From Aeromicrobium phoceense (GTDB lineage Bacteria; Actinomycetota; Actinomycetes; Propionibacteriales; Nocardioidaceae): a DNA stretch of 64,000 bases. Where the stretch lies: NCBI RefSeq assembly GCF_013868155.1, contig NZ_JACEOG010000002.1, forward strand, positions 248,001 to 312,000. Reading direction: 5' to 3'. The notes under the pieces are model-generated. The model saw only the letters and a program-made list of their open reading frames with translations. It had not been told where the DNA came from and did no database searches. Shown piece after piece: positions 25,865-34,941 of this stretch (the first letter of the stretch is position 1; each line of letters begins with the position of its first letter). Position numbers and translations under genes: made by a program.

Positions 25865-26891
25865 GGTCGAGGTCCTTGAACCAGGACTCGGTGACGTAGT
25901 CGGTCTCCCAGCCCAGCGAGCGGTACAGCTCGTCGGCCTTGGTGGGGGAGTCGGCATCGACCTCGAGGGACACCCGATCCCGACCGCTGCGGGCCGCATC
26001 GGCGATCACGGTGGCCAGCAACGACTTCGCCACCCCTCGTCCGCGTGCCGCCCGGTTCACGCCGATGTACTCCACGTAGGTGCCCGGGGTGCCGCCCTCG
26101 GGGGCCGCGCTCGACGAGCACACCACGGTGCCCGCCGGCACGTGATGGCCGCCGTCGGTGTCGACGTACGCGAGCCACCAGTGGTCCCAGCTGTGGCCGG
26201 GATCCTCCCGCAGTCGCTGGACGAACTCCGAGAAGCTCTCGCGGTAGGAGTTGAAGTGGTCCTGGAACGAGGTCTCGAGCATCTGGTGCACGACCTGCAG
26301 GTCCGCCGCGACGGGCATCCCGTTCTCGTGCCGCTCGACCGGCCGGACGGTGACGCCGGCGCGGGGCTCGAGCGAGGCCTCGTCCGCGGTGACGGGGCGC
26401 TCCATGTGCAGCCACGTGCGGCGCTTGGCGTAGCCCGCCTGCCTCAGCCAGCCGGCCTGGCGCGTGTCACCGGCGAAGGGACTCTCGTCGAGCCGGGTGG
26501 CGGTGACGCCGCGGAAGCGGGCCATCGCGACGGCGGCATCCTCCGCCCAGGCGTAGAACGCCTTTGCGATCGCGTCGATCTGCTCCACGTCGCGGTCGAA
26601 GTATCCCCAGATCAGCGCACGCCCGGCGGCCCGGTCGTGCACCGTGATCCACGCGCGCGGCACGTCGTCGTCACCCACGGCGACGAGCTGCCGGCGGGTC
26701 CAGCTCGCCTGCCCCGCCACCTCGGACTCGATCCCCGCGGGATCGACGTGTGCCTCGCCCGTTCCCTGCAGCTCGTCGAGCCGTCGCAGGGCGACCAGGG
26801 CGTCGATGTCGGCGTAGCCGGGAACCCGTGCGCGCCACGGCTCCGGGAGGTTGGGAAGGTCCTGGTGGGTCGCGCTCGTGGTGTCGGGCAT
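25857..26891 (-). CDS. GNAT-family acetyltransferase, tandem-domain type
   Basis: A 344-residue protein with two GNAT-like halves, as in mycothiol-synthase-like and Eis-like proteins. The C-terminal half (about 180-340) has the acetyl-CoA loop VNRAARGRGVAKSLLATVI. The N-terminal half retains the fold but not a clear Q/RxxGxG motif. No signal or membrane segment is seen. ATG 26891 is 7 bases after CACAAT, so may be leaderless; ATG 26900 would add three residues. The substrate cannot be told; mycothiol synthase (MshD) is one relative, but the sequence is not close enough to name it. Confidence 0.8.
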   Translation of the reverse strand: MPDTTSATHQDLPNLPEPWRARVPGYADIDALVALRRLDELQGTGEAHVDPAGIESEVAGQASWTRRQLVAVGDDDVPRAWITVHDRAAGRALIWGYFDRDVEQIDAIAKAFYAWAEDAAVAMARFRGVTATRLDESPFAGDTRQAGWLRQAGYAKRRTWLHMERPVTADEASLEPRAGVTVRPVERHENGMPVAADLQVVHQMLETSFQDHFNSYRESFSEFVQRLREDPGHSWDHWWLAYVDTDGGHHVPAGTVVCSSSAAPEGGTPGTYVEYIGVNRAARGRGVAKSLLATVIADAARSGRDRVSLEVDADSPTKADELYRSLGWETDYVTESWFKDLDLS

Positions 26892-26953
26892 CGGGACCAT
26901 TGTGGTGGAAACGGCGCGAGGCGTCGCCTCCGCCCCGACGTGCCGCCCCGAGC

Positions 26954-27802
26954 TCAGACCCGCGTGAGGGCCTTGTCGCGGCGCGCCGCCACGGCCGATC
27001 CGGACTCCCGGCGGGCCATGCGCTGCAGCAGTCGCGGAGCCAGGACCATCCCGATCACGGCCCACACCGTCAGCACCGCGACCGCCTGCCAGACCCGCCA
27101 TTCCCCGCCGGGTTCGAGGGTGGCGGCCCAGTCGGGGAGCAGCGCCGCGCGCATCCCGGCCGCGAGCCAGTGCAGCGGGAAGAGCTGCCCGACGACCTCC
27201 ACCCAGCGCGGCAATCCACCCGTGCTGAAGATCCCCGAGGCGTAGACGAGGGCGCCGATGACGACCATGCCCCAGCCGCCCACCGAGCGGGGGTTCTTGA
27301 AGATCGAGCCCAGCACGAAGCCGATCGGCGCGCAGGCCAGCAGGCCCAGCACGATCAGCGCCACGACGCCGAGGAGTCCCGGCACGCCGCGATGCCAGAG
27401 GCCGTCCACGAGAGCCGTGGCGGCCGCGAGGATGATCGCGGAGCCGAAGATCGTCTCGTACGTCACCCGCGCGGACTGTCCCACGACATAGCCGCGCATG
27501 CCGCGCGGGACACTCTTCGCGCGCAGCAGGGTGCCGTCCTCGCGCTCGGTCACGACCACCGTGGCCAGCCCGTAGGCCGCGCCGAAGACCACCATCATCG
27601 CGAGCGCGTTGGGCACGATGAAGTGGGCCACGCTGATGTCGGCGTCCTCGATCATGTTGTCGCGGTTGAGGTACAGCACGACCGCGAGGATCCCGTTGAG
27701 GAGCACGTAGTACATCAGGTCCTCGGGGGCGCGGAGGCTGTTGCGGAACTCGATCCAGCCGCGCCGCATCCCGGAGCGGACGGCGACGTCGACGGTGCTC
27801 AC
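26954..27802 (-). CDS. ABC-2-type transporter permease
   Basis: A 282-residue permease with six predicted helices (about 30-50, 65-85, 115-140, 150-170, 180-200 and 245-265). The pattern is that of ABC-2 exporters of drugs or lipids, with the conserved LPRWVEVVGQLFPLHWLAAGMR segment before the last helix. GTG 27802 overlaps the ATPase stop (GTGA). It has a basic C-terminal tail (RRESGSAVAARRDK). Probably forms an exporter with the ATPase. The substrate is not known. Confidence 0.9.
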   Translation of the reverse strand: MSTVDVAVRSGMRRGWIEFRNSLRAPEDLMYYVLLNGILAVVLYLNRDNMIEDADISVAHFIVPNALAMMVVFGAAYGLATVVVTEREDGTLLRAKSVPRGMRGYVVGQSARVTYETIFGSAIILAAATALVDGLWHRGVPGLLGVVALIVLGLLACAPIGFVLGSIFKNPRSVGGWGMVVIGALVYASGIFSTGGLPRWVEVVGQLFPLHWLAAGMRAALLPDWAATLEPGGEWRVWQAVAVLTVWAVIGMVLAPRLLQRMARRESGSAVAARRDKALTRV

Positions 27803-28719
27803 GCGACCACCTCCCGCGGCTCGTCGGACTGCTCGTGCCGGGCCACCATGGCCAGGTAGGTGTCCTCGAGGGTCGACCGGCGGACCTCGAGGTCGGTGAT
27901 CCCGTCGGGGTGACGTGCGAGGAGGTCGCGCACGAAGTCGGTGCCGTCGGCGGTGGTGTGCACGTGGGCCTCGCCGTGATGGGTCCACCGCACCTCGGTG
28001 GTGCCCGAGATCTGCTCGGCGAGGGAGGCCGCGCTGCCGTCGGCCACGATGCGTCCGTGGTTCAGGATGAGGATCCGGTCGGCGAGCTTCTCCGCCTCGT
28101 TCAGGTCGTGCGTCGTCAGCAGGATGGTGGTGTCCTCGAGGTCGCTGAGCCGGCGCACGAGGGCGTGGAAGTCCCGGCGGGCCACGGGGTCGAAGCCGAC
28201 CGTCGGCTCGTCGAGGAACAGCATCTCCGGGCGGCCGACGATGCCGATCGCGACGTCCAGCCGGCGCCGCTGGCCGCCCGAGAGCGACTTGACCTTCGCG
28301 CTGGCCTGGGCCGTCAGGCCGACCCGGTCCAGCAGCTCGTCCGTGTCGTAGGGGCGCGGGTGGTCGGGCGTGGCGTACGGCGCGTAGTACGAGCCGAACT
28401 GCTCGAGCAGCTCGCGCACCTGCCAGCGGCCATGGTCGCGCCACGACTGCAGCACCACGCCGACCCGCGAGCGCCACGCCTCGTCGGCCGTGAGCGGCGA
28501 CTCGCCGAGGACGCGCACCTCGCCGTCGGACGGCTTGCGGAACCCCTCGAGGATCTCGATCGTGGTGGTCTTCCCGGCGCCGTTGGGGCCCAGCAGGGCC
28601 ACCACCTCGCCGCGGCGCACCTCGAAGTCCAGGCCCTTGAGGACCTCCCGAGGCCCGTAGGACATGCGGAGTCCGGACGCGGTGACGACCGCGGGCTGCT
28701 GCGACGGGTCTGGATCCAC
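27799..28719 (-). CDS. ABC exporter ATPase
   Basis: A 306-residue ATPase of the drug/lipid exporter (CcmA/DrrA-like) type. Walker A is GPNGAGKTTTIEIL, the signature is LSGGQRRRLDVAIG, and Walker B is MLFLDEPTVGFD, with H-loop LLTTHDLNEAEKL. A C-terminal regulatory domain (about 225-300) is present, as in DrrA-type subunits. GTG 28719 has only a moderate ribosome binding site (GAGAGCGAGC region). The 72-bp gap to the next gene upstream holds a likely promoter. Confidence 0.92.
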   Translation of the reverse strand: MDPDPSQQPAVVTASGLRMSYGPREVLKGLDFEVRRGEVVALLGPNGAGKTTTIEILEGFRKPSDGEVRVLGESPLTADEAWRSRVGVVLQSWRDHGRWQVRELLEQFGSYYAPYATPDHPRPYDTDELLDRVGLTAQASAKVKSLSGGQRRRLDVAIGIVGRPEMLFLDEPTVGFDPVARRDFHALVRRLSDLEDTTILLTTHDLNEAEKLADRILILNHGRIVADGSAASLAEQISGTTEVRWTHHGEAHVHTTADGTDFVRDLLARHPDGITDLEVRRSTLEDTYLAMVARHEQSDEPREVVA

Positions 28720-28791
28720 GGGCTCGCTCTCGACGGGGGAGGTTCGTCCGAACCTAATGCCGCCGCGGCGCCCGCAACAAGGACCCGCGGC

Positions 28792-29421
28792 TCACGGGCG
28801 AGTGGAGATCAGCGGTGCGATCTCGCGAGCGACGTCGCGCGGCGCGTCGACCCAGAAGCCCACCCGGTCCGCGACGAGCTCGCCCTTGGACGAGCGCAGC
28901 GTGGTGACACCCGTGAGCTCGAGCTCGAGGTTGGTGCGGCCGCTCACGCCGAGCAGCAGCAGGTCGTCCTCGTGGTGCACGGAGCGGATCGTCCCCGGCA
29001 TCTCGTGCTCGACGAGCCGGCACCCCGCCACCGCGGAGAGCGGGACGTCGACCCAGGTGCGGGCGCCGCAGCGCAGCCGCAGCCGGTCGTCGTGCAGCAG
29101 GTGCGGGCGGACCCGGTAGGACGCCAGCAGCCCGAGCATCCACAGGACGCCCCAGACGCCGAGCACGAGCAACGGAAGCCGGATGGCGTCGGCCCACGCG
29201 GCATCGACGTGGCGCAGCACCAGCTCGACCGCGACGGTCTCGGTGGCCGAGCCGAAGATCCACAGCCACAGCATCGGGCCGACGAGCTGCGCGTAGCCGA
29301 TCGGCGTCGCACCGGCCGGCACGTCCGGACGGCGGGCGATCCAGCGGACGAGGGAGCGGTAGAGGGCGAGCTCCAGCAGCAGCGCCTCCCGCGCCAGGCC
29401 GAGCAGCCGCCGGGTGGTCAC
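28792..29421 (-). CDS. Membrane protein downstream of MarR regulator
   Basis: A 209-residue protein with two or three membrane helices in the first 110 residues (about 45-65 with GPMLWLWIFGSATET, and 80-105 with LPLLVLGVWGVLWMLGLLA), then a beta-rich soluble C-terminal domain (about 115-205). The GTG start at 29421 overlaps the MarR stop, so the two are translationally coupled and probably co-regulated. I know no named family for it. It could be a stress-linked membrane sensor. Confidence 0.7.
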   Translation of the reverse strand: MTTRRLLGLAREALLLELALYRSLVRWIARRPDVPAGATPIGYAQLVGPMLWLWIFGSATETVAVELVLRHVDAAWADAIRLPLLVLGVWGVLWMLGLLASYRVRPHLLHDDRLRLRCGARTWVDVPLSAVAGCRLVEHEMPGTIRSVHHEDDLLLLGVSGRTNLELELTGVTTLRSSKGELVADRVGFWVDAPRDVAREIAPLISTRP

Positions 29422-29861
29422 GTGCTTTCCTGCATGAGTCGCAGGAAGGTCGCGATGGTCTCGTCGAGCGTGGACTCGAACGCGGCCAGCCTGCGCTCGG
29501 GAACGTCGCCGAAGAGCTGCCGCGCGAGATTGGCATGGCTCTCACGGAGGTCGCGGATCGTCCGTTCGCCGACCTCGGTCGGGGTCACCAGGATGGCGCG
29601 GCGGTCGGTGGGGTGCGGCTCGCGGGTGACGTGTCCCGAGGCGACCAGGCCGTCCACGAGCCCGGTGACGTTCCGCGGCGTCACCTCCAGAGCGGCGGCG
29701 AGCGCCTGCTGCGTGCTGGGGCCGGACAGGCCGAGCATCCAGAGCACGTGGGTGCGGGCCGTGGTGAGTCCCGACTCCCGCTCGAACCGGCTCAGGTCGG
29801 CCGCCATCAGCGACGAGAGGTGCAGCAGCTTGTCGAGCACGGTCGCCGGTTCGCGGGTCAC
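29418..29861 (-). CDS. MarR-family transcriptional regulator
   Basis: A 147-residue MarR-type dimeric winged-helix repressor. The recognition region is QALAAALEVTPRNVTGLVDGLVASG and the wing is HPTDRRAILVTPTEVG. The N- and C-terminal helices form the dimer domain. GTG 29861 follows TAGACT (29873-29868) by 6 bases on the minus strand, so it is likely leaderless. It is coupled to the downstream membrane protein. No Cys-rich redox motif is present; the ligand is unknown. Confidence 0.9.
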   Translation of the reverse strand: MTREPATVLDKLLHLSSLMAADLSRFERESGLTTARTHVLWMLGLSGPSTQQALAAALEVTPRNVTGLVDGLVASGHVTREPHPTDRRAILVTPTEVGERTIRDLRESHANLARQLFGDVPERRLAAFESTLDETIATFLRLMQEST

Positions 29862-29914
29862 ATCGTGAGTCTACTTCACCATGTACCACGTTCACGAATC
29901 GCGATTGGATTGGG

Positions 29915-29949
29915 AAAAAGCAGAAGGTCCGCCCTCGACGGACGGACCT
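29915..29949 (-). terminator. Rho-independent terminator of tRNA-Arg
   Basis: On the minus strand, AGGUCCGUCC pairs with GGGCGGACCU over 10 bases (one G-U pair) around a 5-base loop, followed by UCUGCUUUUUC. The U-run is at 29919-29915. It lies 15 bases past the tRNA 3' end. Confidence 0.88.
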
Positions 29950-29963
29950 CGGTGGTGCCAGCG

Positions 29964-30035
29964 TGCCCCCGGCAGGATTCGAACCTGCGCTCCCGCCTCC
30001 GGAGGGCGGTGCTCTATCCCCTGAGCTACGGGGGC
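29964..30035 (-). tRNA. tRNA-Arg (anticodon CCG)
   Basis: A 72-nt tRNA folds fully: acceptor GCCCCCG with CGGGGGC plus discriminator A, D arm GCTC...GAGC, anticodon stem CCGCC/GGCGG with loop CTCCGGA (anticodon CCG), and T arm GCAGG-TTCGAAT-CCTGC. CCA is not encoded. CCG reads CGG codons, used heavily in high-GC genomes. A terminator follows directly. I saw no integrase or direct repeat that would mark a used attachment site. Confidence 0.97.
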
Positions 30036-30092
30036 CGCTCGCGGTGTGGGATACCGCGGGGACCAACGGTAGCGCACGAGTAGGTTGTAGCC

Positions 30093-30473
30093 GTGCCCCC
30101 CACCGTGCTGGTCGTCGACGACACGGCGTCCATTCGCTTCCTGATCCGCACCAACCTCGAACTGGCAGGCTTCGACGTGATCGAGGCGGAGGACGGACAG
30201 GACTGTCTCGACGTCCTCGCGTCCCTCGACGAGCTGCCGGGCCTCATCACGATGGACATGATGATGCCGCGCATGGACGGCGTCACCGCCATCACGCGCA
30301 TCCGGGCCGATGCGCGTTACGCGGGCGTGGGGCTGGTCATGGTGTCCACCCAGAGCCAGCAGATCGACCTCAACCGCGCCGCGGCGGCCGGCGTCGACGA
30401 CTACGTCACGAAGCCGTTCGACCCGGACACGCTCGTCGCGACCGTGCGCCGGGTCCTCGAATCCCGGCAGTAG
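30093..30473 (+). CDS. CheY-like single-domain response regulator
   Basis: A 126-residue receiver domain without an output domain. The acidic pair (VVDDTAS, Asp9-Asp10), the phosphoacceptor in ITMDMMMPRMDG (Asp about residue 54), and the Lys in VTKPFDPDTL are all present. GTG 30093 is probably leaderless, 6 bases after TAGGTT (30081-30086). No kinase is adjacent; the PdtaS-like kinase is 17 kb away. It may act through protein contact as in other stand-alone receivers. Confidence 0.88.
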   Translation: MPPTVLVVDDTASIRFLIRTNLELAGFDVIEAEDGQDCLDVLASLDELPGLITMDMMMPRMDGVTAITRIRADARYAGVGLVMVSTQSQQIDLNRAAAAGVDDYVTKPFDPDTLVATVRRVLESRQ

Positions 30474-30495
30474 CCCACGCAGATAGGCTGTGCCG

Positions 30496-32157
30496 GTGAC
30501 CCCCGACCAGCTTTCCGACGCCATCGTCGCCGCCCTGACGTCCCTCGTGGACGCGGGCCGCGTGACCCTTCCCGACCCGGTCCCCGCCCAGGTCCGCGTC
30601 GAGCGACCGAAGGTCAAGGAGCACGGCGACTACGCCACGAACATCGCGATGCAGCTGGGCAAGAAGGCCGGCATGAACCCGCGCGCGTTCGCCGAGCTGC
30701 TCGCCGCCGAGCTGGCCGCGTCCGACGGCATCGCCGGCGCCGAGGTGGCCGGCCCCGGCTTCCTCAACATCCGTGTCGCTGCGGGTGCCCAGGGCGAGAT
30801 CGCGCGCCACGTCCTCGAGGCGGGGGAGGCCTACGGCTACGCGCCGCCCTCCGGCCGCAAGGTCGACATGGAGTTCATCAGCGCCAACCCTACGGGTCCG
30901 CTGCACCTCGGTCACACCCGCTGGGCGGCCGTCGGCGACGCGATCGGCCGCGTGATGGCGGCGGCGGGCGACGAGGTCACCCGTGAGTTCTACATCAACG
31001 ACCGCGGCAACCAGATGGACAAGTTCGGTGCCTCCCTGATGGCGCGGGCCCACGGCCAGGAGCCGCCCGAGGACGGCTACCTGGGCGCCTACGTCGCCGA
31101 CCTCGCCGCCCGGATCGTCGAGGACGCCCCTTCGATCATGAGCCTGCCCGAGGACGAGCAGCTGGTGGCCTTCCGCGAGGCCGGCTACACGCTGCAGCTG
31201 GGCGAGCACCAGTCCGAGCTGGCCGAGTTCAACACCCACTTCGACGTCTGGTTCTCCGAGCGCTCGCTGCACGAGTCCGACGCCGTCGAGCGCGGCATGG
31301 TCAAGTTGCGCGAGCAGGGCCGGCTGTTCGAGTCCGAGGGCGCCACGTGGATGCGCACCACCGACTTCGGCGACGACAAGGACCGGGTGCTGCTGCGCGG
31401 CAACGGCGAGCTCACCTACTTCGCGTCCGACACGGCCTACTACGTCGACAAGCGCGACCGCGGCTTCGACACCTGCATCTACCTGCTCGGCGCCGACCAC
31501 CACGGCTACGTCGGGCGCCTCAACGCGATGGCGGCCTGCGTCGGCGACACCCCGGGCGAGCAGATCGAGGTCCTCATCGGCCAGCTCGTGAAGATCATGC
31601 AGGACGGCAAGGAGCTCAAGCTCAGCAAGCGCGCGGGCACGATCGTGTCGCTGCGCGAGCTGATCGACCTCATCGGCGTCGACCCGCTGCGGTACACGCT
31701 GATCCGGTACCCGGCCGACTCGCCGCTCACGCTCGACGTCGCCGAGATGACGCGCAAGAGCAACGACAACCCCGTCTACTACGTGCAGTACGCGCACGCC
31801 CGGCTGTCGTCGATCATCCGCAACGGCGCCGACCTGGGCCTGACCGCCGACCTCGACCGGTTCGACCCGTCGCTGCTCGTCGAGGACCGCGCCGGCGACC
31901 TGCTGCGCGCCCTGGCGGAGTTTCCGCGGGTCGTGGCGCGCGCCGCCGAGCTGCGCGAGCCGCACCGGGTCGCCCGGTACCTCGAGGACACGGCCTCCAC
32001 GTTCCACAAGTTCTACGACGTCTGCCGGGTCCTCCCGCAGGGCGACGAGGAGCCCACGGACACCCACCGCGCCCGGCTCGTGCTGGTCGCGGCCACGCGC
32101 CAGGTGGTCGCCACCGGGCTCGACCTGCTGGGCGTCTCGGCGCCGGAACGGATGTGA
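30496..32157 (+). CDS. argS: Arginyl-tRNA synthetase
   Basis: A 553-residue class I synthetase that charges tRNA-Arg. The N-terminal Arg_tRNA_synt_N domain (about 1-85) is followed by the catalytic core with the HIGH-like signature GPLHLGHTRWAAVGD, and KMSKS-like region ELKLSKRAGT. The C-terminal DALR anticodon domain (about 440-553) is complete. GTG 30496 lies 6 bases after TAGGCT (30484-30489), suggesting a leaderless start; another GTG at 30490 directly abuts the -10 and is less likely. Its stop overlaps lysA, so this gene leads an argS-lysA unit. Confidence 0.96.
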   Translation: MTPDQLSDAIVAALTSLVDAGRVTLPDPVPAQVRVERPKVKEHGDYATNIAMQLGKKAGMNPRAFAELLAAELAASDGIAGAEVAGPGFLNIRVAAGAQGEIARHVLEAGEAYGYAPPSGRKVDMEFISANPTGPLHLGHTRWAAVGDAIGRVMAAAGDEVTREFYINDRGNQMDKFGASLMARAHGQEPPEDGYLGAYVADLAARIVEDAPSIMSLPEDEQLVAFREAGYTLQLGEHQSELAEFNTHFDVWFSERSLHESDAVERGMVKLREQGRLFESEGATWMRTTDFGDDKDRVLLRGNGELTYFASDTAYYVDKRDRGFDTCIYLLGADHHGYVGRLNAMAACVGDTPGEQIEVLIGQLVKIMQDGKELKLSKRAGTIVSLRELIDLIGVDPLRYTLIRYPADSPLTLDVAEMTRKSNDNPVYYVQYAHARLSSIIRNGADLGLTADLDRFDPSLLVEDRAGDLLRALAEFPRVVARAAELREPHRVARYLEDTASTFHKFYDVCRVLPQGDEEPTDTHRARLVLVAATRQVVATGLDLLGVSAPERM

Positions 32158-33554
32158 TGATGCGATCGCACGAGGCAGGCGCCCTGCACGGTCAGGCCGG
32201 CACCCGTGGCCCCGAGTGGCTGCGCGAGCCCGACGACTCCAACGAGCTCGTGCCGCACCTGTGGTCGGCCAACGTCAGCAAGATCGACGGCGTGCTCACG
32301 ATCGCGGGGGAGCCGGCCACGGACCTGGCGCAGGAGTTCGGCACCCCGCTCTACGTCGTCGACGAGGACGACTTCCGGGCGCGGGCCCGCGGCTTCCGCG
32401 AGGCGTTCCCCGACGCCGACGTCTACTACGCCGGCAAGGCGTTCCTGTGCGTCGCCACGGCTCGTTGGATCGCCGAGGAGGGCCTCAACCTCGACGTGTG
32501 CACCGGGGGAGAGCTGGCGGTCGCGCTGCGCGCCGGGTTCCCGCCCGCCCGCATCGGCCACCACGGCAACAACAAGTCCGTCGCCGAGCTGCGCCGGGCC
32601 CTCGAGGTCGGCGTCGGCCGCATCGTCATCGACTCGTTCGAGGAGATCGACCGGCTCGCCGCCCTCAGTGCCGAGCTCGACGTGCGCGCGCCCGTGATGG
32701 TGCGGGTCACCGCCGGCGTCGAGGCGCACACGCACGAGTACATCTCCACCTCGCACGAGGACCAGAAGTTCGGCTTCTCCATCTCCGACGGCGCCGCGCT
32801 CGAGGCCGTCCGCCGGGTACTGGCCGCCGACGGGCTGGAGTTCCTCGGTCTCCACTCGCACATCGGCTCGCAGATCTTCGTCACCGACGGCTTCGAGGTC
32901 GCCGCGCGGCGCGTGCTGCGCCTGCACGAGCAGATCGCCCGCGAGCTCGGCGTCACCGCGCCCGAGCTCGACCTCGGCGGCGGCTTCGGCATCGCGTACA
33001 CGACGCAGGACGACCCCCGGCCCGCCGAGGACCTGGGCCGCGAGATCGTGAAGATCGTCACCGACGAGTGCGCCGCCCTGAAGATCGACGTGCCCCAGCT
33101 GTCGATCGAGCCCGGCCGCGCGATCGCCGGGCCCTCCACCTTCACGCTCTACGAGGTGGGCACCACCAAGGCCGTGGGCCTCGACGGCGGCGGCTCGCGG
33201 ATGTACGTCTCGGTCGACGGCGGCATGAGCGACAACATCCGCCCCGCGCTCTACGGCGCCGACTACTCGTGCACCCTCGCGTCGCGCGAGTCCGAGGCCC
33301 GCCCAGTGCTCGCCCGCGTCGTGGGCAAGCACTGCGAGTCCGGCGACATCGTGGTGAAGTCCGAGTTCCTGCCCTCGGACATCGCCGCGGGCGACCTGCT
33401 GGCCGTGCCGGGCACGGGGGCCTACTGCCGCTCGCTGGCCAGCAACTACAACCACGTGCCGCGCGCGGCGGTCGTGGCCGTGCGCGACGGCGAGGCGCGC
33501 CTCATCCTGCGCCGCGAGACCGAGGACGACCTGCTCGCCCTCGACGTCGAGTGA
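32157..33554 (+). CDS. lysA: Diaminopimelate decarboxylase
   Basis: A 465-residue PLP enzyme that makes L-lysine from meso-diaminopimelate. The PLP lysine is in VYYAGKAFLC near residue 90, and other markers are GLHSHIGSQIF, DLGGGFGIAY, EPGRAIAGPS and the C-terminal GAYCRSLASNYN. The ATG at 32157 overlaps the argS stop by one base; ATG 32160 and GTG 32154 are also in frame. The argS-lysA coupling is a well known actinobacterial arrangement, in which both can respond to lysine and arginine supply. It leads into hom, thrC and thrB. Confidence 0.97.
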   Translation: MMRSHEAGALHGQAGTRGPEWLREPDDSNELVPHLWSANVSKIDGVLTIAGEPATDLAQEFGTPLYVVDEDDFRARARGFREAFPDADVYYAGKAFLCVATARWIAEEGLNLDVCTGGELAVALRAGFPPARIGHHGNNKSVAELRRALEVGVGRIVIDSFEEIDRLAALSAELDVRAPVMVRVTAGVEAHTHEYISTSHEDQKFGFSISDGAALEAVRRVLAADGLEFLGLHSHIGSQIFVTDGFEVAARRVLRLHEQIARELGVTAPELDLGGGFGIAYTTQDDPRPAEDLGREIVKIVTDECAALKIDVPQLSIEPGRAIAGPSTFTLYEVGTTKAVGLDGGGSRMYVSVDGGMSDNIRPALYGADYSCTLASRESEARPVLARVVGKHCESGDIVVKSEFLPSDIAAGDLLAVPGTGAYCRSLASNYNHVPRAAVVAVRDGEARLILRRETEDDLLALDVE

Positions 33555-33569
33555 CCTGACGCCCTCCCC

Positions 33570-33583
33570 GCGCCGATCGGCGC
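33570..33583. promoter_or_regulatory. 14-bp palindrome between lysA and hom
   Basis: GCGCCGATCGGCGC is a perfect palindrome, 51 bases before the hom GTG and about 38 bases before its -10. It could be an operator or a small hairpin. High-GC palindromes arise by chance here, so confidence is low. Confidence 0.3.
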
Positions 33584-33633
33584 AGGCGCGGACAGGGGCA
33601 CGAGCGGCAGCGCGTCGCCGCTAGTCTTGCCCG

Positions 33634-34941
33634 GTGACCACGTCCGCTCCCGCCCGCCCGATCCGCATCGCGATGCTCGGCTGTGGTGTCGTCGGCACCG
33701 AGGTCGCCCGGTTCCTCCTGCGCGACGCCGAGGAGCTCGGCCGCCGCGTCGGTGCACCGGTCGAGCTGGTCGGGATCGCCGTCCGTCGCCTCGAGCGCAC
33801 GCGCAGCCTCGACATCCCCTCCGAGCTGTTCACCACCGACGCCAAGGCCCTCGTCACCCGGGGCGACCTCGACGTCGTCATCGAGGTCATCGGCGGCATC
33901 GAGCCCGCCCGCGAGCTCATCCTGGCCGCCCTCGAGAGCGGCGCGTCGGTCGTCACCGCGAACAAGGCCCTGCTGGCCGAGGACGGCGACACCCTCTACG
34001 AGGCGGCGGTCAAGGCCGAGCGCGACCTCTACTACGAGGCCGCCGTCGCCGGTGCCATCCCGATCGTCCGCCCGTTGCGCGAGTCGCTCGCCGGCGACCG
34101 GGTCGAGCGGGTGCTCGGCATCGTCAACGGCACCACCAACTTCATCCTCGACGCCATGACCACCACGGGCGCGGGCTTCGACGACGCGCTCGACGAGGCC
34201 CAGCGCCTCGGGTTCGCCGAGGCCGATCCCACCGCCGACGTGGAGGGCTTCGACGCCGCCGCCAAGGCCGCGATCCTGGCCGGTCTGGCGTTCCACACAC
34301 GCGTCACCATCGCCGACGTCCACCGCGAGGGCATCACCGAGGTCACCGCCGCCGACGTGGCGTCGGCCTCCGAGATCGGCTCGGTCGTCAAGCTGCTGGC
34401 GATCTGCGAGATCGACCCCGAGGGCACCGCGGTGTCCGTGCGCGTCCACCCCGCGATGATCCCGGCCACGCATCCGCTGGCCAGCGTCCGCGGCGCCTAC
34501 AACGCCGTCTTCGTCGAGAGCGAGGCCGCCGGCCAGCTCATGTTCTACGGGCCCGGCGCCGGCGGTGCACCCACCGCGAGCGCGGTCCTCGGCGACGTCG
34601 TCACCGTGGCCCGCCATCGCGTCGACGGCGTCTTCGGCCCCGGCGAGACCGTGCACGCCCAGGTGGAGGTGCTCGACATCGGCCGGGCCCGCACGCGGTA
34701 CCACGTCCAGATCGACGTCGAGGACCGTCCGGGTGTGCTGGCCGCCGTCGCGGAGGCGTTCGCCGTCCACGACGTCTCGATCAAGACGGTCCGCCAGGAG
34801 GGCCGCGGCGGCGACGCCCAGCTCGTCGTCGTCACCCATGAGGCCGACGACGCCGCACTCGCGGCGACGGTGCGTCAGCTCCGCGACCTCGAAATGGTGC
34901 GCGGGGTCTCGTCGGTCATGCGAGTCGAAGGAGTGTCGTGA
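33634..34941 (+). CDS. hom: Homoserine dehydrogenase
   Basis: A 435-residue enzyme that reduces aspartate semialdehyde to homoserine, the branch point to threonine and methionine. The N-terminal Rossmann motif is [15 protein letters not shown], the catalytic domain has [14 protein letters not shown] and [11 protein letters not shown], and the C-terminal ACT domain (about 350-430: [21 protein letters not shown]) allows feedback control by threonine. GTG 33634 is 6 bases after TAGTCT (33622-33627), so leaderless. The stop shares bases with thrC, making hom-thrC-thrB one coupled operon. Confidence 0.97.
   Translation: MTTSAPARPIRIAMLGCGVVGTEVARFLLRDAEELGRRVGAPVELVGIAVRRLERTRSLDIPSELFTTDAKALVTRGDLDVVIEVIGGIEPARELILAALESGASVVTANKALLAEDGDTLYEAAVKAERDLYYEAAVAGAIPIVRPLRESLAGDRVERVLGIVNGTTNFILDAMTTTGAGFDDALDEAQRLGFAEADPTADVEGFDAAAKAAILAGLAFHTRVTIADVHREGITEVTAADVASASEIGSVVKLLAICEIDPEGTAVSVRVHPAMIPATHPLASVRGAYNAVFVESEAAGQLMFYGPGAGGAPTASAVLGDVVTVARHRVDGVFGPGETVHAQVEVLDIGRARTRYHVQIDVEDRPGVLAAVAEAFAVHDVSIKTVRQEGRGGDAQLVVVTHEADDAALAATVRQLRDLEMVRGVSSVMRVEGVS

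Noticed and set aside
29964-30035. Attachment site for an integrative element at tRNA-Arg
   Set aside because: No integrase, no direct repeat of the tRNA end, and neighbours are housekeeping genes.
30093-30473. PdtaR partner for the PdtaS-type kinase
   Set aside because: The protein is a receiver only, with no ANTAR domain, so it is not PdtaR.
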